Shown here: piece after piece, positions 48,101 to 56,782 of the stretch
Layout: every line of letters begins with the position of its first letter
Numbering within the stretch: the stretch's first letter is position 1
Source: Ctenopharyngodon idella
Taxonomy: Eukaryota > Chordata > Actinopteri > Cypriniformes > Xenocyprididae
NCBI RefSeq assembly: GCF_019924925.1
Contig: NC_067241.1
Span: forward strand, 6,229,501-6,293,500
Direction of reading: 5' to 3'
Length of the DNA: 64,000 nt
Program-made: the position numbers and the translations under genes
The notes under the pieces: generated by a model
What the model was told of the DNA's origin: nothing
What the model saw: the letters and a program-made list of their open reading frames with translations, nothing else
Database searches by the model: none

Positions 48101-49396
48101 ATGCTAACTTGTGCGTGAGCAGCATGGGTAGGTCAGTGGTGTAGTCTTGTCTCTAGATGAATGCTTCCACTAAAATTATAATTATACAATCTCTTTCAGT
48201 TGAGTGTTTAATGGGAATCCACGTGCGCAGAAGTTCTTGAAAACGTTAAATGTTGTTATATTATAACACTTAGTATTCACTTGCAGAGCAAAAAGTAAAA
48301 GACATTTTTGAAATCTGTCAAAAAAAAAAAAAAAATTCAGAGGCAGATAAAGTCTGAAGCACCAAAAATAATTTTTTACAGAAACACCAAAAACTGAAGT
48401 TAGTTTAAATTTAGCAGCAAACCAAAACCAAAAATAACATGCATTTAATAATTAGTCAAATAAAAAATGTATACATTGTATATAAACATTTAAATTGTAC
48501 GCAAGGCAGTTTTTTATCAACTTCTTAATTATATAATTATGTTTCTACTCCAATTCGTTGTTGAAATACATTTAAGAGGTGGCTGTAATAACTTTTTATG
48601 ACAGATCCATTCAAATATATATTAAATAATGAAGACATTTCTAACAGGTAAAATATATGTTATATCATATATTAATTGTTTTCTAGCTGACTAACAAGCT
48701 ATGGATACTGAATGGCATTTTTGAGATAAATGTAAATTAAACGTCACTGTTTTGGTCAATGATTTTGGCCCTCAAATGTTTGTTTGAATATTTTCAGTTT
48801 ACAAAGTTTTGGTGCATCACTACTACTTTTGATAAAAGTTATGAAGATAAACCTATTTCTTTGAAGTGACATGCACCGAACAACCAGGAGCGGTCTGTTT
48901 TGATTTGATGTTGACTTTAAAATGAAAATGTAATCATCCTGTTCACCTTACTTTTTCAGTAAGTCCATTTGAATTAGGAATTGTACTGAATGATTAAAAT
49001 GTAAACGATTATTGTTCTGAAGACATTTTCTAATATTCTTTACAGATGAACAAGGTGACTCTGATGAGGTTGATGAAGGCCTAGAGGACCTCTCAGACCT
49101 GAGCGATGAAGAGGATGTAGATGACTTGGAGGAGGATGATTCTGGTGATTATATGTTTCTGAAATGAGCTACGGTTGGCCCTGTTTAGGGCTAGATATTC
49201 AATATATTCACTTCAGGACCACTCCCATACCATTTATCTGTTTTCCATTTTTGCCTTTGTCTCAGATGGCGACCAGAAAAAGCCCTCGTCTTCTAAAGGC
49301 AAAGCACCAAAGAAGATGTTGAGCACAGAGCTGAAGGAGGTCGCTGAGGGAGATGAAGATATGGTTGAGGACCTAGAGCTCTCTGATCAGGACTAA
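19814..49396 (+). CDS. noc2l: Nucleolar complex protein 2 homologue, complete (19 coding exons)
   Basis: Noc2 partners Noc1/Noc3 in intranuclear transport of pre-60S ribosomes. Vertebrate NOC2L (NIR) also inhibits histone acetylation and binds p53. Exons: 19814-19833, 20823-20951, 22052-22256, 22417-22530, 22979-23093, 23180-23273, 23362-23440, 23539-23649, 23773-23886, 25555-25743, 26037-26176, 26852-26963, 32247-32360, 35708-35809, 36515-36658, 43080-43193, 44214-44340, 49046-49144, 49266-49396. All junctions keep phase and give 750 residues plus TAA; human is about 749. Residues 1-130 are low-complexity, with basic KKKGK (53-57) and an acidic run DDSDSDLEDE (90-99). The Noc2 helical-repeat domain covers about 160-635. 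The C-terminal tail is acidic, ending DLELSDQD. It is divergent from klhl17 and convergent with samd11. The start follows the short first exon. Confidence 0.97.
20247..20274. repeat. Poly-A tract in noc2l intron 1
   Basis: A run of about 26 A residues. The rest of intron 1 (19,834-20,822) is AT-rich and unique-looking, with nothing else recognisable. Confidence 0.7.
20823..20951 (+). CDS. noc2l: noc2l exon 2
   Basis: 129 nt: RKLEDLSVDEFMLSGFDSDE then an acidic and Lys-rich stretch ending APQKA. Acceptor TTGTGCAG|GAA, donor GGC|GTAAGT. Confidence 0.93.
21058..22001. mobile_element. Composite palindromic DNA transposon filling noc2l intron 2
   Basis: Left end CACTACCAGTCAAAAGTTTG and right end CAAACTTTTGACTGGTAGTG are exact complements, and the arms pair over hundreds of bases. 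A second internal terminus, ACACTACCGTTCAAAAGTTT near 21,463, suggests a nested or dimeric copy. It occupies most of the 1.1-kb intron and ends 50 bases before exon 3. Confidence 0.9.
22052..22256 (+). CDS. noc2l: noc2l exon 3
   Basis: 205 nt: KKKGKASEHKGQLSALKSKD, PEFYKFLEQNDQKLLNFDDS, then acidic residues and LPSQLE. Acceptor TATGTCACAG; a pyrimidine-richer AG 29 nt upstream (22021-22022) would break the frame. Donor GAG|GTCAGC. Confidence 0.93.
22417..22530 (+). CDS. noc2l: noc2l exon 4
   Basis: 114 nt: acidic EADDDEEESEKD, then TRVTEAMIENWRTGLR. Acceptor ACACTAG, donor CAGG|GTAACA. Confidence 0.93.
22979..23093 (+). CDS. noc2l: noc2l exon 5
   Basis: 115 nt: KEPTANLIRDITQAFKAAVA, TTKGESDELCRYTISDSS. 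Acceptor GTTTTCAG, donor CGG|GTAACT. Confidence 0.94.
23180..23273 (+). CDS. noc2l: noc2l exon 6
   Basis: 94 nt: VFNSLVLFCIKDMHAALNKM, LKLKAPDKDQKK. Acceptor CATTTACAG, donor AGAA|GTAACA. Confidence 0.93.
23362..23440 (+). CDS. noc2l: noc2l exon 7
   Basis: 79 nt: LILPSSSPRWQKNQIDIKMY, VAGLVK. Acceptor TTTTTTCAG, donor AAG|GTAGAT. Confidence 0.93.
23539..23649 (+). CDS. noc2l: noc2l exon 8
   Basis: 111 nt: LLSSLTQATVISAVLRHAIQ, MVPYYLCLPKQCRLFLK. Acceptor CCTCCTCAG, donor AAA|GTAAGC. Confidence 0.95.
23773..23886 (+). CDS. noc2l: noc2l exon 9
   Basis: 114 nt: SLIKHWSTGEETVRVLAFLA, LNKICRHKQEIHLNTVLK. Acceptor GACCCTAG, donor AAG|GTAAGT. Confidence 0.95.
24203..24262. repeat. (TA)n microsatellite
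   Basis: About 30 TA units preceded by (CA)n at 24184-24199, in noc2l intron 9. Confidence 0.95.
24264..24541. mobile_element. Tc1/mariner-like MITE at the end of a (TA)n tract
   Basis: Left end AGTCAAACCAAAAATTATTT and right end GTCTGAATAAATTTTGGTTT form inverted repeats of about 25 bases. About 278 bp, no coding capacity. Confidence 0.7.
24631..25116. mobile_element. Foldback element, second complete copy
   Basis: Ends TTAAAGGATTAGTTCACTTT and AAAGTGAACAAATCCTTTAA. The arms also share CAATCGGAGTTATAT and ATTTACTCACCCTCAAG. It shares terminal words with 18570-19417 but has a different core (about 485 bp). Confidence 0.85.
25325..25445. mobile_element. Palindromic DNA transposon fragment
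   Basis: Words AATAGAAATCTTTTGCAACA and TTGATCAATTGAATGTGTCC belong to the family at 4152. It lies 110 bases upstream of noc2l exon 10. Confidence 0.6.
25555..25743 (+). CDS. noc2l: noc2l exon 10
   Basis: 189 nt: QLYIAYVQNCKFTSPTTLPM, then QHAFIYIRQLAIHLRNAI. Strongly conserved Noc2 core. Acceptor TTTTCAG, donor AAG|GTAGTT. Confidence 0.96.
26037..26176 (+). CDS. noc2l: noc2l exon 11
   Basis: 140 nt: ETFQSVYNWQYVHCLYLWCR, VLSTIYPSEVLEPLIYPLCQ, VISGCI. Acceptor CATCTTCAG, donor CAA|GTATGA. Confidence 0.95.
26235..26575. mobile_element. Foldback element fragment in noc2l intron 11
   Basis: A T-rich left edge (26221-26240), then TTTATGGTGCGTTTTTGTCATT and a terminal TTTTTGGTTGAACTAATCCTCC, as in copies near 9045 and 63,495. 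Confidence 0.55.
26852..26963 (+). CDS. noc2l: noc2l exon 12
   Basis: 112 nt: KLVPISRYYPLRLHCIRAMI, LLSGNTKTFVPVLPYLLE. Acceptor GTATTTGTAG, donor GAG|GTGAGA. Confidence 0.95.
27300..27450. mobile_element. Palindromic DNA transposon fragment
   Basis: Contains AAGGAATTAATACTTTTAAT, TCAGCATGGACTCATTAAAT and ATTCATCAAAGAATTC, words of the 4152 family. Confidence 0.6.
27774..28975. mobile_element. hAT-like element with CAGTGTTGGG termini
   Basis: Begins CAGTGTTGGGTAAGTTA and ends GTGTTACACCCAACACTG. Flanked by a perfect 8-bp duplication gtcttgtt (27766-27773, 28976-28983). The termini are rich in AAAGTAATTAATTAC, typical of this fish family. The interior from about 28,079 (TAGGGATGTCACGATACC) looks like another hAT-type end, so a nested insertion is possible. 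No transposase is recognised. Confidence 0.88.
29200..29452. mobile_element. Palindromic DNA transposon fragment
   Basis: Contains GAAGGATCATGTGACACTGA and ends CCCCAAACTTTTGAACACTA, members of the 4152 family. Confidence 0.7.
29740..30500. other. GC-rich unique block in noc2l intron 12
   Basis: GC- and CpG-richer than the surrounding intron, with (GT)n at 30091-30118 and (CT)n at 30326-30341. Several overlapping short open frames exist on both strands, none resembling a known protein. Function unknown. Confidence 0.4.
30886..31325. mobile_element. Palindromic DNA transposon fragment
   Basis: Starts ACACTATTGTTCAAATGT and ends CAAACCTTTGAATGGTGGTG, with CACGTGATCCTTCAGAAATC inside. A poly-A run lies at about 31,279-31,298. 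Confidence 0.75.
32247..32360 (+). CDS. noc2l: noc2l exon 13
   Basis: 114 nt: ILQQEDFNKKPGRMSVKPIN, FAVILKLSKTNLQEKAYK. Acceptor GCCCCTCAG, donor AAG|GTGACA. Confidence 0.95.
32853..33180. mobile_element. Palindromic DNA transposon fragment
   Basis: Starts ACACTACCTTTTTTTAATG; contains ATGCTGCATTTATTTGATCA and CACATGATCCTTCATAAATC. Confidence 0.7.
33626..33657. repeat. (TA)n microsatellite
   Basis: About 16 TA units in noc2l intron 13. Confidence 0.9.
33751..33962. mobile_element. Palindromic DNA transposon fragment
   Basis: Contains CTTAATATTTTTGTGGAAAC, ATTCTTTGATGAATAG and GCATTCTTGCTAAATTAAAA, words of the 4152 family. Confidence 0.65.
34893..35235. mobile_element. Probable MITE fragment (GGGGGACCTATAATGCC)
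   Basis: Opens GGGGGACCTATAATGCCCC and continues with CAGAATGTGTCTGTGAAGTT, which I associate with a repeated cyprinid element. Right boundary uncertain; no inverted end was confirmed. Confidence 0.4.
35708..35809 (+). CDS. noc2l: noc2l exon 14
   Basis: 102 nt: DGLVEQLYDLILEYFHTQAC, AIGFPELALPTIVQ. Acceptor CTTCCAG, donor CAG|GTACTG. Confidence 0.95.
36515..36658 (+). CDS. noc2l: noc2l exon 15
   Basis: 144 nt: LKAFLKECKVANYCKQMRQL, LEKIQENCSYITARRQKAAF, GVADLTAV. Acceptor GTCTCCTCAG, donor GTG|GTGAGT. Confidence 0.95.
36679..37575. mobile_element. hAT-like element with CAGAGGT termini
   Basis: Starts CAGAGGTATAGAGAGTACC and ends ACTTTACACCTCTG. A perfect 8-bp duplication gattgtat flanks it (36671-36678, 37576-37583). 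The arms are rich in TTGAGTAAAAGTAC words. It begins 20 bases after the noc2l exon 15 donor. Confidence 0.9.
38110..38373. mobile_element. Short foldback element
   Basis: Inverted arms AACACAGAAGATATTTTGAA and TTCAAAATATCTTCTTCTGT, centred on CTATGG/CCATAG words. Terminal TTTGAACTATCCCTTTAA. Confidence 0.8.
40074..40747. mobile_element. Foldback element with TTAAAGGGTTAGTTCACCC ends
   Basis: About 674 bp. Left TTAAAGGGTTAGTTCACCCA and right end its complement. The arms pair through GTCATTAATTACTCACACTC, AAATTAAGATATTTTTGAT and AGTATTCTCGTCGCTTCATA. No coding capacity. It resembles the Angel-type short inverted-repeat elements described in zebrafish; the family name is inference. Confidence 0.88.
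41330..41860. other. GC-rich block in noc2l intron 15
   Basis: A locally GC-rich, non-repetitive stretch, open for 181 codons on plus (41377-41922) and 106 on minus. Neither frame resembles a known protein, and no splice context supports an exon. Could be a conserved regulatory element. Confidence 0.35.
43080..43193 (+). CDS. noc2l: noc2l exon 16
   Basis: 114 nt: AAWEKQVAEEGTPITKYYSQ, WKKLREKEIQLEISGKER. Acceptor GTTTACAG, donor AGG|GTAAAA. Confidence 0.95.
44214..44340 (+). CDS. noc2l: noc2l exon 17
   Basis: 127 nt: MEDLNLPEIKRKKAEEKKED, KKEFKGLFDSDSDDNDDLFQ. Acceptor TTAATTTAG, donor AAAG|GTACGA. Confidence 0.94.
45105..45160. repeat. (CT)n microsatellite
   Basis: About 27 CT units, a pure polypyrimidine tract in noc2l intron 17. 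Confidence 0.95.
46235..46460. mobile_element. Palindromic DNA transposon fragment
   Basis: Contains ATCAAAGAGTCCTAC, CAGCATATTAGAATAATTTC and GAAGGATCATGTGACATTGA, words of the 4152 family. Confidence 0.7.
46612..47605. mobile_element. hAT-like element fragment (GGTACGGTT..GTTGCACCCCTAG)
   Basis: The right end ACCGTTGCACCCCTAG is a hAT-style terminus with a mirror-like GGTACGGTTTGG near the left. The interior shares CTTTTGTTGTTTGATTA and CAGACAGC with 28,290-28,335. The left boundary and target duplication were not found. Confidence 0.5.
47640..48130. other. GC-richer unique block in noc2l intron 17
   Basis: Non-repetitive, with GGTAATTAGGG at 47899-47909 and a GGATTAG (K50 homeodomain-type) word at 48047-48053. 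No coding similarity. A candidate regulatory element only. Confidence 0.35.
49046..49144 (+). CDS. noc2l: noc2l exon 18 (acidic)
   Basis: 99 nt of Asp/Glu-rich tail (DEQGDSDEVDEGLEDLSDLS, DEEDVDDLEEDDS). Acceptor CTTTACAG. The donor CTG|GTGATT is weak, but it keeps frame into exon 19. Confidence 0.88.
49266..49396 (+). CDS. noc2l: noc2l exon 19 (stop codon)
   Basis: 131 nt: DGDQKKPSSSKGKAPKKM, then an acidic tail ending EDLELSDQD and TAA. Acceptor GTCTCAG. This resembles the human C-terminal EDLQLSEDD. Confidence 0.94.
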
Positions 49397-49635
49397 AAAT
49401 ACAGTGTTACATCAGAGGGACATTTCTATTTCACATCCAAACATGATTGATACTGTTATTAAATGAACAGCTCACCAAGACATGAAACTTTTAAGGATGA
49501 ACTGTTCCTTTAAGAGCCATGTACATTTGCACCATTGTATTTTATAAAGTGTGAAACAAAACAAATGGACTCTACTTTTTCATCTAATGCTTTATAATGT
49601 TGTCAAATTAAAGATGACCTGAACTTTGTTTTAAA
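49397..49635 (+). promoter_or_regulatory. noc2l: noc2l 3' UTR with polyA signal
   Basis: Short 3' UTR. ATTAAA at 49607-49612 is the best polyadenylation hexamer, followed by a T-rich stretch. The cleavage site is inferred to be near 49,630. Confidence 0.6.
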
Positions 49636-49639
49636 ACCA

Positions 49640-52590
49640 CATAAAGCTGTCTCTTTCACATCTGTGTTTAGAGATGCTGCATTGTTGTGCCGAGGGCACT
49701 GCTCGTGTTTAGAGGTGGCGAATGGGTAAACCAGAGGCGGAGGTGGAGGCACGAGGTCAGCCCTGAGCACCAGGCTGCCAAACGCTCGTATCATCCACTG
49801 CCAGGCTGTGCTGCCCAGGTGGGGAGAGAGGAAGAGAAGAAAACAGAGAGCAGCCTGTTCTCTCGCCAAAACATCTCTCCCCTTCAGTGCTTTCACATCA
49901 CTTTCTGAAATCGTTTGGCTTTTTCTAAATGTTTTAAAGCAGCGTTTAAGCTGTCAGAACTCTACGCAGCTCTAGTAGTGCTGTAGGAAATTGGTTAAAA
50001 AAAAGTTAACTATTAGAATAGTGCAACCAAAAAAAATTACAACCATTCTTATTTAACTTATTTGCTAAATCATTCTTTTGCAAGTGCAATTCAAAGAGCT
50101 GTTTTATCCAGTTTGTGAGTGAGTTTAGGAATTGGCCTGATCTGGTTCTTGAGTTCAGTTAACTATCATCTAGTAGCAGCTTTAAACAGTTCAGTCTGGA
50201 GAGGAAGATTATTCACTGATGACTAGTTTTAGTCTGTCTCAAACCCAATGTGTGATGATAGAAGAAGAATATCCACCCTATTCCTACGCCCCATGACGCT
50301 TTGCGGGAATTATGAGTGTAACTTCTGCTAAGCTGTAAACAATCAGTGAAAGGCTGGCTCTATGAATGCAATAATTTTTTTTTTTTTTTTTTTAAACTTG
50401 GCAAAATGAGATGACATTATTCTACTCACCCTTCAAACACTGAACATTAAAAGGACATTTAAAAGTGTAAAAGCATCAACAACGTACTTTCAACAAACCG
50501 TGAATAACCACAAAAGCGCGATTCTTTCCACAGCAATAACGGACGGGTTAAATATCTCTAGGAGCGTTTCCTCTGAGGAGGCAAGTGAGGCAGTGCCTCC
50601 TCAAAAAATTAGGATTAGAAAATAATCCATATTACAAAAATAAAATACTACAAAATGTGACAATGAAAAAATTGTACAAGTTACTCGTTTTTTTAAAGGA
50701 ACAGTGTCCAATAGCGACACCCGCAGGTAAAGTTACAGTGGGAGTCTGTGTCTCTCGTGCCTCCTTTGAGCTCATAGCTCATCAACAGAGCCCCTAAAGT
50801 GTGCGGTGGGTTTTGTGGGGGTAATAGAGTACCTCAGGGATGACGTGTTTTTGTAGGCAAAACCCGGAACCGAGTTAGCATTTTAGGACTTCCGGTTCCA
50901 TCGCCCCGAAGTCAATGGGTTTTTTGAATGGGTTTTTGCTAAATCGCCTGAAATAAGGTCTGCGGTTAATAAAGCCTCTAAATATTTTCACGTTTTGTTC
51001 TATGACATAAAACACACCAGTTATAACCCACTTGTGATTTTTTTTAAACCTTTATTGTGTCTTAAAAACGGCGGTTGCTAACAAAGTGCTAAAAGGGGCT
51101 ACTTCCTTTGGCGGGGACTTTAGACGTCATCATGACAAACAGGACATTTGGTTTTAATAAATTTACATTAATTACATTGTAAATGTAAAAATACAAAATA
51201 GAATTGTATTTGGTTTCTTTTTTTTCTTTGTTGATGTAATGTTCATTTAACGAGGAAAATGTGACAACGTCGAGTAACGGACATAAATTTACATTTGATT
51301 TATAAAAAATAAAAATAGATAAACTGTGAGGACATTGTTTGCCTCATTTCAGAACACCACTGCACGCCACTGAATTATGTAACATGGGTTGCCTTAATCA
51401 AAAATGTTCATTAACTTCAGCACTGCGTGGTACTATTTCAAAGTGATTTCCGTCATTTTGACAGATAATAAATTGAAAACAAACCTGGAACGATACGAGG
51501 ATTTGAGAAAAATGAGAGATTCTTCGTTTATTCCAGTGAATTATAAATTAAATCATGTTGTCCTTTTTCATACTATTACAGCGGAATGCAAAAGGAAAAA
51601 AGAAAACAATGAGGAAAAAAATGCAGCAACTGAAAAGCGCTCTTGCCATAGATATTCTTGTTATAACATGTCACGTTAAAATACCAAGCATTACGTTATT
51701 CTCATGTCTGAAAATAAAACATGAAGCAAAATTGACATTCAGTCAAACTGACAGATAAGATTTAGTTGTAGGGCAACCTTGTGATTTGAAATGATTAATT
51801 TCAGTCTTTTTGAATGGAAGTCCCCCAAACCAGAAGTACCACCCATAATTCAAAACGCAGTAGCCTCTTCAGGAATAAGGTTGATAGCACGCTAGTCATA
51901 TTGACAGCTTGTATGGTGTATTTGCATACTAAGTCCACATTCAATGTAATTGCATGGAAAAGTGTCCTGAAAATTCAATTTTTTTGTGTTTCATGACTCA
52001 TAGGTTTGGAACAAATTTAGGGTCAGTAAACAATAACATTTTATTCCTTTAACTTTAAATCATCCTCTGTTATGTGTGACAGCTGTTATGGATGAAGCAT
52101 CTTTCCTGTTGCATCATCGCTCCCAGCTTAAGGTGCTGTTGAGAACGTCAGGCAACGTTAAATTCAGGCCACCATGACTAAACTTCAGCTGGGCTTCATT
52201 ACAGAAAATTCAGTTTTCACTAGAGCTGCAGCACTCATTTGCGTGAGTCTGAGTAACAGGTTTACTCATCTATCATCCGGAGCACGGTCTATCACACGCA
52301 GCACCTGGTGCTGACAGTCACGGTTGCAGTAAAAAGATTTTTTTAAGAGGCGGATGGCGGACGTCCCTGAGAGTCATTTGTTCTTTGGGTTAGGCGGGGA
52401 CCACAGGGGCCCTGGCCTGTGACTGAACCTGACGCTCTGACAGCTGTTGTTGACCTGAACCCTACACACACACACACACTTGCTCCCTCCCCTAACCAGG
52501 GGATTTACCATCCACTGGGGCCGCCACTCCCTGCCTTACTGTGGAGGAGTTTGGAAATAAACATTACTCTGAGAAACAAAAGAGAAACAA
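49640..52590. other. noc2l-samd11 intergenic region (3' to 3')
   Basis: About 3 kb between the two polyA sites. No gene seen. It has a GC-richer block at 49,680-49,900, a poly-T run near 50,377-50,393, and a foldback-like fragment near 51,940-52,055. A GC-richer block at 52,080-52,560 includes a (CA)n at about 52,463-52,480. Confidence 0.6.
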
Positions 52591-52614
52591 GCATCTTTTA
52601 AGTTTTCAATAGGA

Positions 52615-54115
52615 TTTATTTCACCCAGCGGAGAATAGAAAAATAGGATGAAGACAAAACATTGATGGGAAATCTAGAGACGATTTTAATTAATTGCTTA
52701 CATATTTAAAAAGAAAAAATTTCAAAGATTTGCATAAAGAGCTTTGTGCCGTCCATTTCCCTGCAACAAAGAGAAAAGTATTGTTCTTTGGGATCAATTT
52801 AAGGACAATTTAATATCTCGTTGCTCTAACTACAGCAAACAAATTTCTATAAATATTTTTTTCCTCATTTATATGCTGAAGTGGCATTTAAGATTGGGGC
52901 TCATGATTATTACAACTGGAATACACAGCAAACAGAAAAATGAACAAAAGTAACACCAGTCACATTTCGTTCAGTAATAAAGATTTTTAACTCGTGCAAC
53001 TACATTTAACAAAACGTACCACTTATTTCATCTTCAGTATATTCTCATCTTGAGCATGTTTCTGTACAATTCAGGATAACATGTCTTTCCCACAGCAGTA
53101 AGTGTGACCTCACAATGGCATTAATCCATCTATGGACTGGCATAGGGTGGGACGTATATCCTTCCCTAATGCTCTTTTTTCGCGGGGTCATGAAACTAAA
53201 ACGGGCCCAGATGTTTGTCGGGTGAGAGGTTGGGCCATTGCTTTGGCTGATGGCTTTTGGTCACAGGAAGTCTTAAGTGCTTTACACATCTCTCTTTTTG
53301 AGGTTCTCTTCCTTCAGTACGGCCCTGTATATGTACCTTGTTTCGTCACCAGAGAGATCAACGCTAGATCTCGTTTGAAAATTCCACATCCATCCATCTT
53401 TGGTTTTGGACTGTGGAATGCATAGTTGCACTGGTCAAGTCTGCAAATGAGTTCCATCCTGTTCTTATATTTACTCCTCTTCGGAGAATTTAGTCTTTCA
53501 AAGCTAAACCAACTCCAGAGAATTTGAAATGGCTGGAAGTTGGAGGAGGTGGTGACGTGAAAGCAAGAAAAGAAAGTTTCTTTTTTCGAAGTTCACCACT
53601 CCCCGAGAATGTTGGTTACCACAAGAGTTCATCGCAGCGAATGATGCTTTCCTACAACGTCTGACACAAAAGAATGTTGCATGTATACCTTGTGCGCTCG
53701 CTGGATGCCTCTCTCTTCCTTCTGGCATGCTGTTTAGAAGCAGCTGTCTGCTCACGTTCATCTCTCGCACACTCTAACCCTTCCTGTCTCGTCCCCAAGT
53801 CCCTATTTGCACATCTTTGGATTTTGGCTTCCTTACAGCCGCTGCGAAGGGTGGAGCTGTTTCAGCCCGCGTCATTTCATCAGTGTCTCTCTTCTTTCTG
53901 CACATTTCTCCACACTTTTCCTAAAAAGATTAAGTGCCTCTGCATAAAGGTCCTCAAGTTTGCTTTTTATTTCGGGAGGGGGGGTAGAGGGGGTAAGAGG
54001 AAGGAAAGAATAGTTCAAAGAGGGCCCCCTTCATGCCCTCTTTCCGTCTTTACCTCCTCCCTGAAGCACTGCCTCTGCCATATGGAGAAGCAGTCAAGAG
54101 TTTTAATGGCCAATT
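52615..54115 (-). promoter_or_regulatory. samd11: samd11 3' UTR with polyA signal
   Basis: About 1.5 kb from the stop codon to AATAAA (minus strand) at 52615-52620. A homopurine/pyrimidine patch lies at 53,975-54,015. No open frame of interest. Ends opposite the noc2l 3' end. Confidence 0.65.
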
Positions 54116-54358
54116 CTACGAGGGAGGTTTAGTGGAGTCGTAGGCTCCCGCTGAGGAGGGGTTTCCGTTCTCCTGTTTGGGGGAGGCGCGGCAGGCGGGA
54201 GGGGGCACGCTGAATGGAGAGGAAGTGCTGCCGGTAGAAGGAGGACGGGTCTCGGTGGGCAGGGGGTCTCTGTCTGTGGGGCGCAGAACAGATGGCGGCA
54301 GCGGGAGGGCCAGCGGGAAGCTGGTCATGTAGAATATTCTGCCAATACGTCGCGCCAC
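54116..54358 (-). CDS. samd11: samd11 last coding exon
   Basis: 243 nt: VARRIGRIFYMTSFPLALPL, then a Pro/Ser-rich tail, SPKQENGNPS and TAG. Acceptor TTTCCTCAG. An alternative frame to 54404 is a shadow. Confidence 0.95.
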   Translation of the reverse strand: MARRIGRIFYMTSFPLALPLPPSVLRPTDRDPLPTETRPPSTGSTSSPFSVPPPACRASPKQENGNPSSAGAYDSTKPPS

Positions 54359-56738
54359 CTGAGGAAAGCAGCCACATGCCAGCGTTATTTCTCACACCAT
54401 ACACCCAACAGGAAGTGCATAAGGATGTGTATAAGACAGTGATACAAGACGATTGCTTTCATGTCTGCTCAGAATAATGAACGAAGAAATGTGATTACAC
54501 ATGAAGAAACAAGACAAAAACGTGGGCCTATCTATAGGTTTGTGAGGCCCTGGGCAAAATCATGAATGTGGGCCCCACAGGTGTAAAAATTGCAAATATC
54601 TAGTTCTAATATGTTCATTTATTACGGACCATCTCTGTAGGGCCCCCCAGGCACTGTATGGAAAACCAATTATTTTGGGAAAACCAAATTTGGAGACCCC
54701 ATGACAGGAGTATGCACTCCTGCTCCTGAAGGGAAACTTTCCTGCAGTTTAGATCCATCCCTTGCCAACACACCTGATCAGAAGTTTTGAGTGATCTTGA
54801 AGACCTTGTATTAGTTTGTTCAGCTGTGTTTTAGTAGGTTTTTGAGGATTAAAACTCAGAGCAAGGGTGTACTATCCTGCTTCTGGAGAGCCACCTTCCT
54901 ATGGCAGTTGTGGACAACTTTGGCCCTCTAAGTCTACTGGCCTGCAGAGTTTAGCTCCAACCCTGATAAAACTCACCACTAACTTTCTAGTGATTCAGAA
55001 GACCTCGATGAGCTTGTTCAGGTGTGTTTGATTAGGGTTGGAGCTAAGGACAGTGGAGACAGAGTTGCCCACCCTTTCCCTATTGTATATCCATCTACTA
55101 TTATTGCAGCTTCTTGTTCTGGAGAGCTATCTTCCTGCAAAGTTTAGTTACAACCCCATTTAAACACCTGAATAAGCTATTCAAGGTCTCAGGATTTCTT
55201 AATAAAGTTGGAGTAAGGTCTGCATTAAACTTGCAGGATGTTGGCCCTCCAGGAGCAGGATTTGACACCCCTGGTACAGCAGGTCTTTTCTTTACCTGAG
55301 AGCGAATCTTGAGGGCAGGACCCAGTTTCAGTCCCATGTTGTTGAGCAAGTGGTCCTCAGTTAGCAGTGGCAGAGTCTCGCCATCAATGGCCTGCTCTCT
55401 GAAGACCTGAAACAGATGACCTAACTTCAGCTGACGTTGATGAACATTGACCAATTCACTCAACATGCACACAATACACGTGACTCTCATTCCACGGGGA
55501 AGCACATGCATACTCAGCATCTGCAGTGAAATGTGGTGCGCTGCGGTCAACGGTGGGGTTTTGGTGATGCGTTGAACATGCGACAGATTGACATTCAGTG
55601 TGGTGAGATGTGTGAGACAGAGCTGTGAGTGAGAAAGATAAGAGCAGCGCAGAGCGGCCTTCTAACTTTTTAAAGAACGCTGAAGAAACAACTAAATCAA
55701 GCTATTCTGGTCTAATGTTCTTGTCTATAAATTGCAGCACATGATCTTCATTCTGTGCTGTACTGTATGTCTCCAGTAGCCCCTGTTAAAGGCAGGGGCA
55801 GGAGAGGAGGTGTCCAACGCTCTGCTCCTGCTCTTGTCCTCACCTGTGTGTACTCCCCACAGCCTGCTAGGCTGTTGATGAAGCTGCACACCTCCTCCAC
55901 ACTCCACTTGCTGATGTCCTCGGCTGCTCCCGCCTCTTCTCCGTCCACGAAAAGACCTCCCATGGCGCCTGTGGGCCCGGCGGGCCGAGAGGAAGCAGAA
56001 ATCATTAGAGACAGAAGGCCCCCTGTCCCCTTACACACACGCTTGCGCCTACACACCGCTCTGTTATTGACCCTGCATATTACAGAGTTTAGTAAAGGTC
56101 AGCGGCAGGGCCCCTTCCTGGGGGAGGTCTCTCAGCTGGAGCAGGTAATGCATTTCAGATGGCCAAAGTTGCTCTGCACTCATTCAAGTTAGGTGGGGAC
56201 AAACACTTAAGCTACTCGCCTTTAACTAGATATTAATGTGGGGTTTAACCTTGTATGCTTCGTTGATATCTTTTAAAAGAATATTTCACCACATAATTCT
56301 ATCATTTTCTCACCTTCATGTTATTCAAAATCCTTTTTTTTTTTTTTTTGTGGAACATGAAAGAAACTCATTGAAACTCATGAAAGAAAGCACATTGTCC
56401 AGGTTACTCTTTTCCATACAACAAAAGTGGATGATGATTGTGACTGTCAAGCTCAAAAATTTACCAGTGAAAGTACTATAGCTTTGTCCCAGGAACAACA
56501 CAAAATTCCTGACTTATCATGGTATTTTATAGTACTTTTTAGTATTAGTATTTATTGTCTTTCTTTTTTTTTTAATCTTGAAAGCGGCGATTGCCATACA
56601 CTTACACTTATAGGGACAAGAGAAACCAGCATATTATGTTAAATAATTCATTTTGCAAGTAAGCAATAACAGAATTTTAGTTTTTTTTTAAAACTATCTT
56701 TTAAACTATTTTTTCATGTTTGTGAGCATACCTGTCTT

Positions 56739-56782
<44 letters not shown>

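Noticed and set aside
54690..55290. Possible CRISPR-like or satellite array
   Set aside because: Units are unequal, partly inverted and degenerate, and the DNA is vertebrate. It fits a dispersed cyprinid repeat, not a CRISPR.
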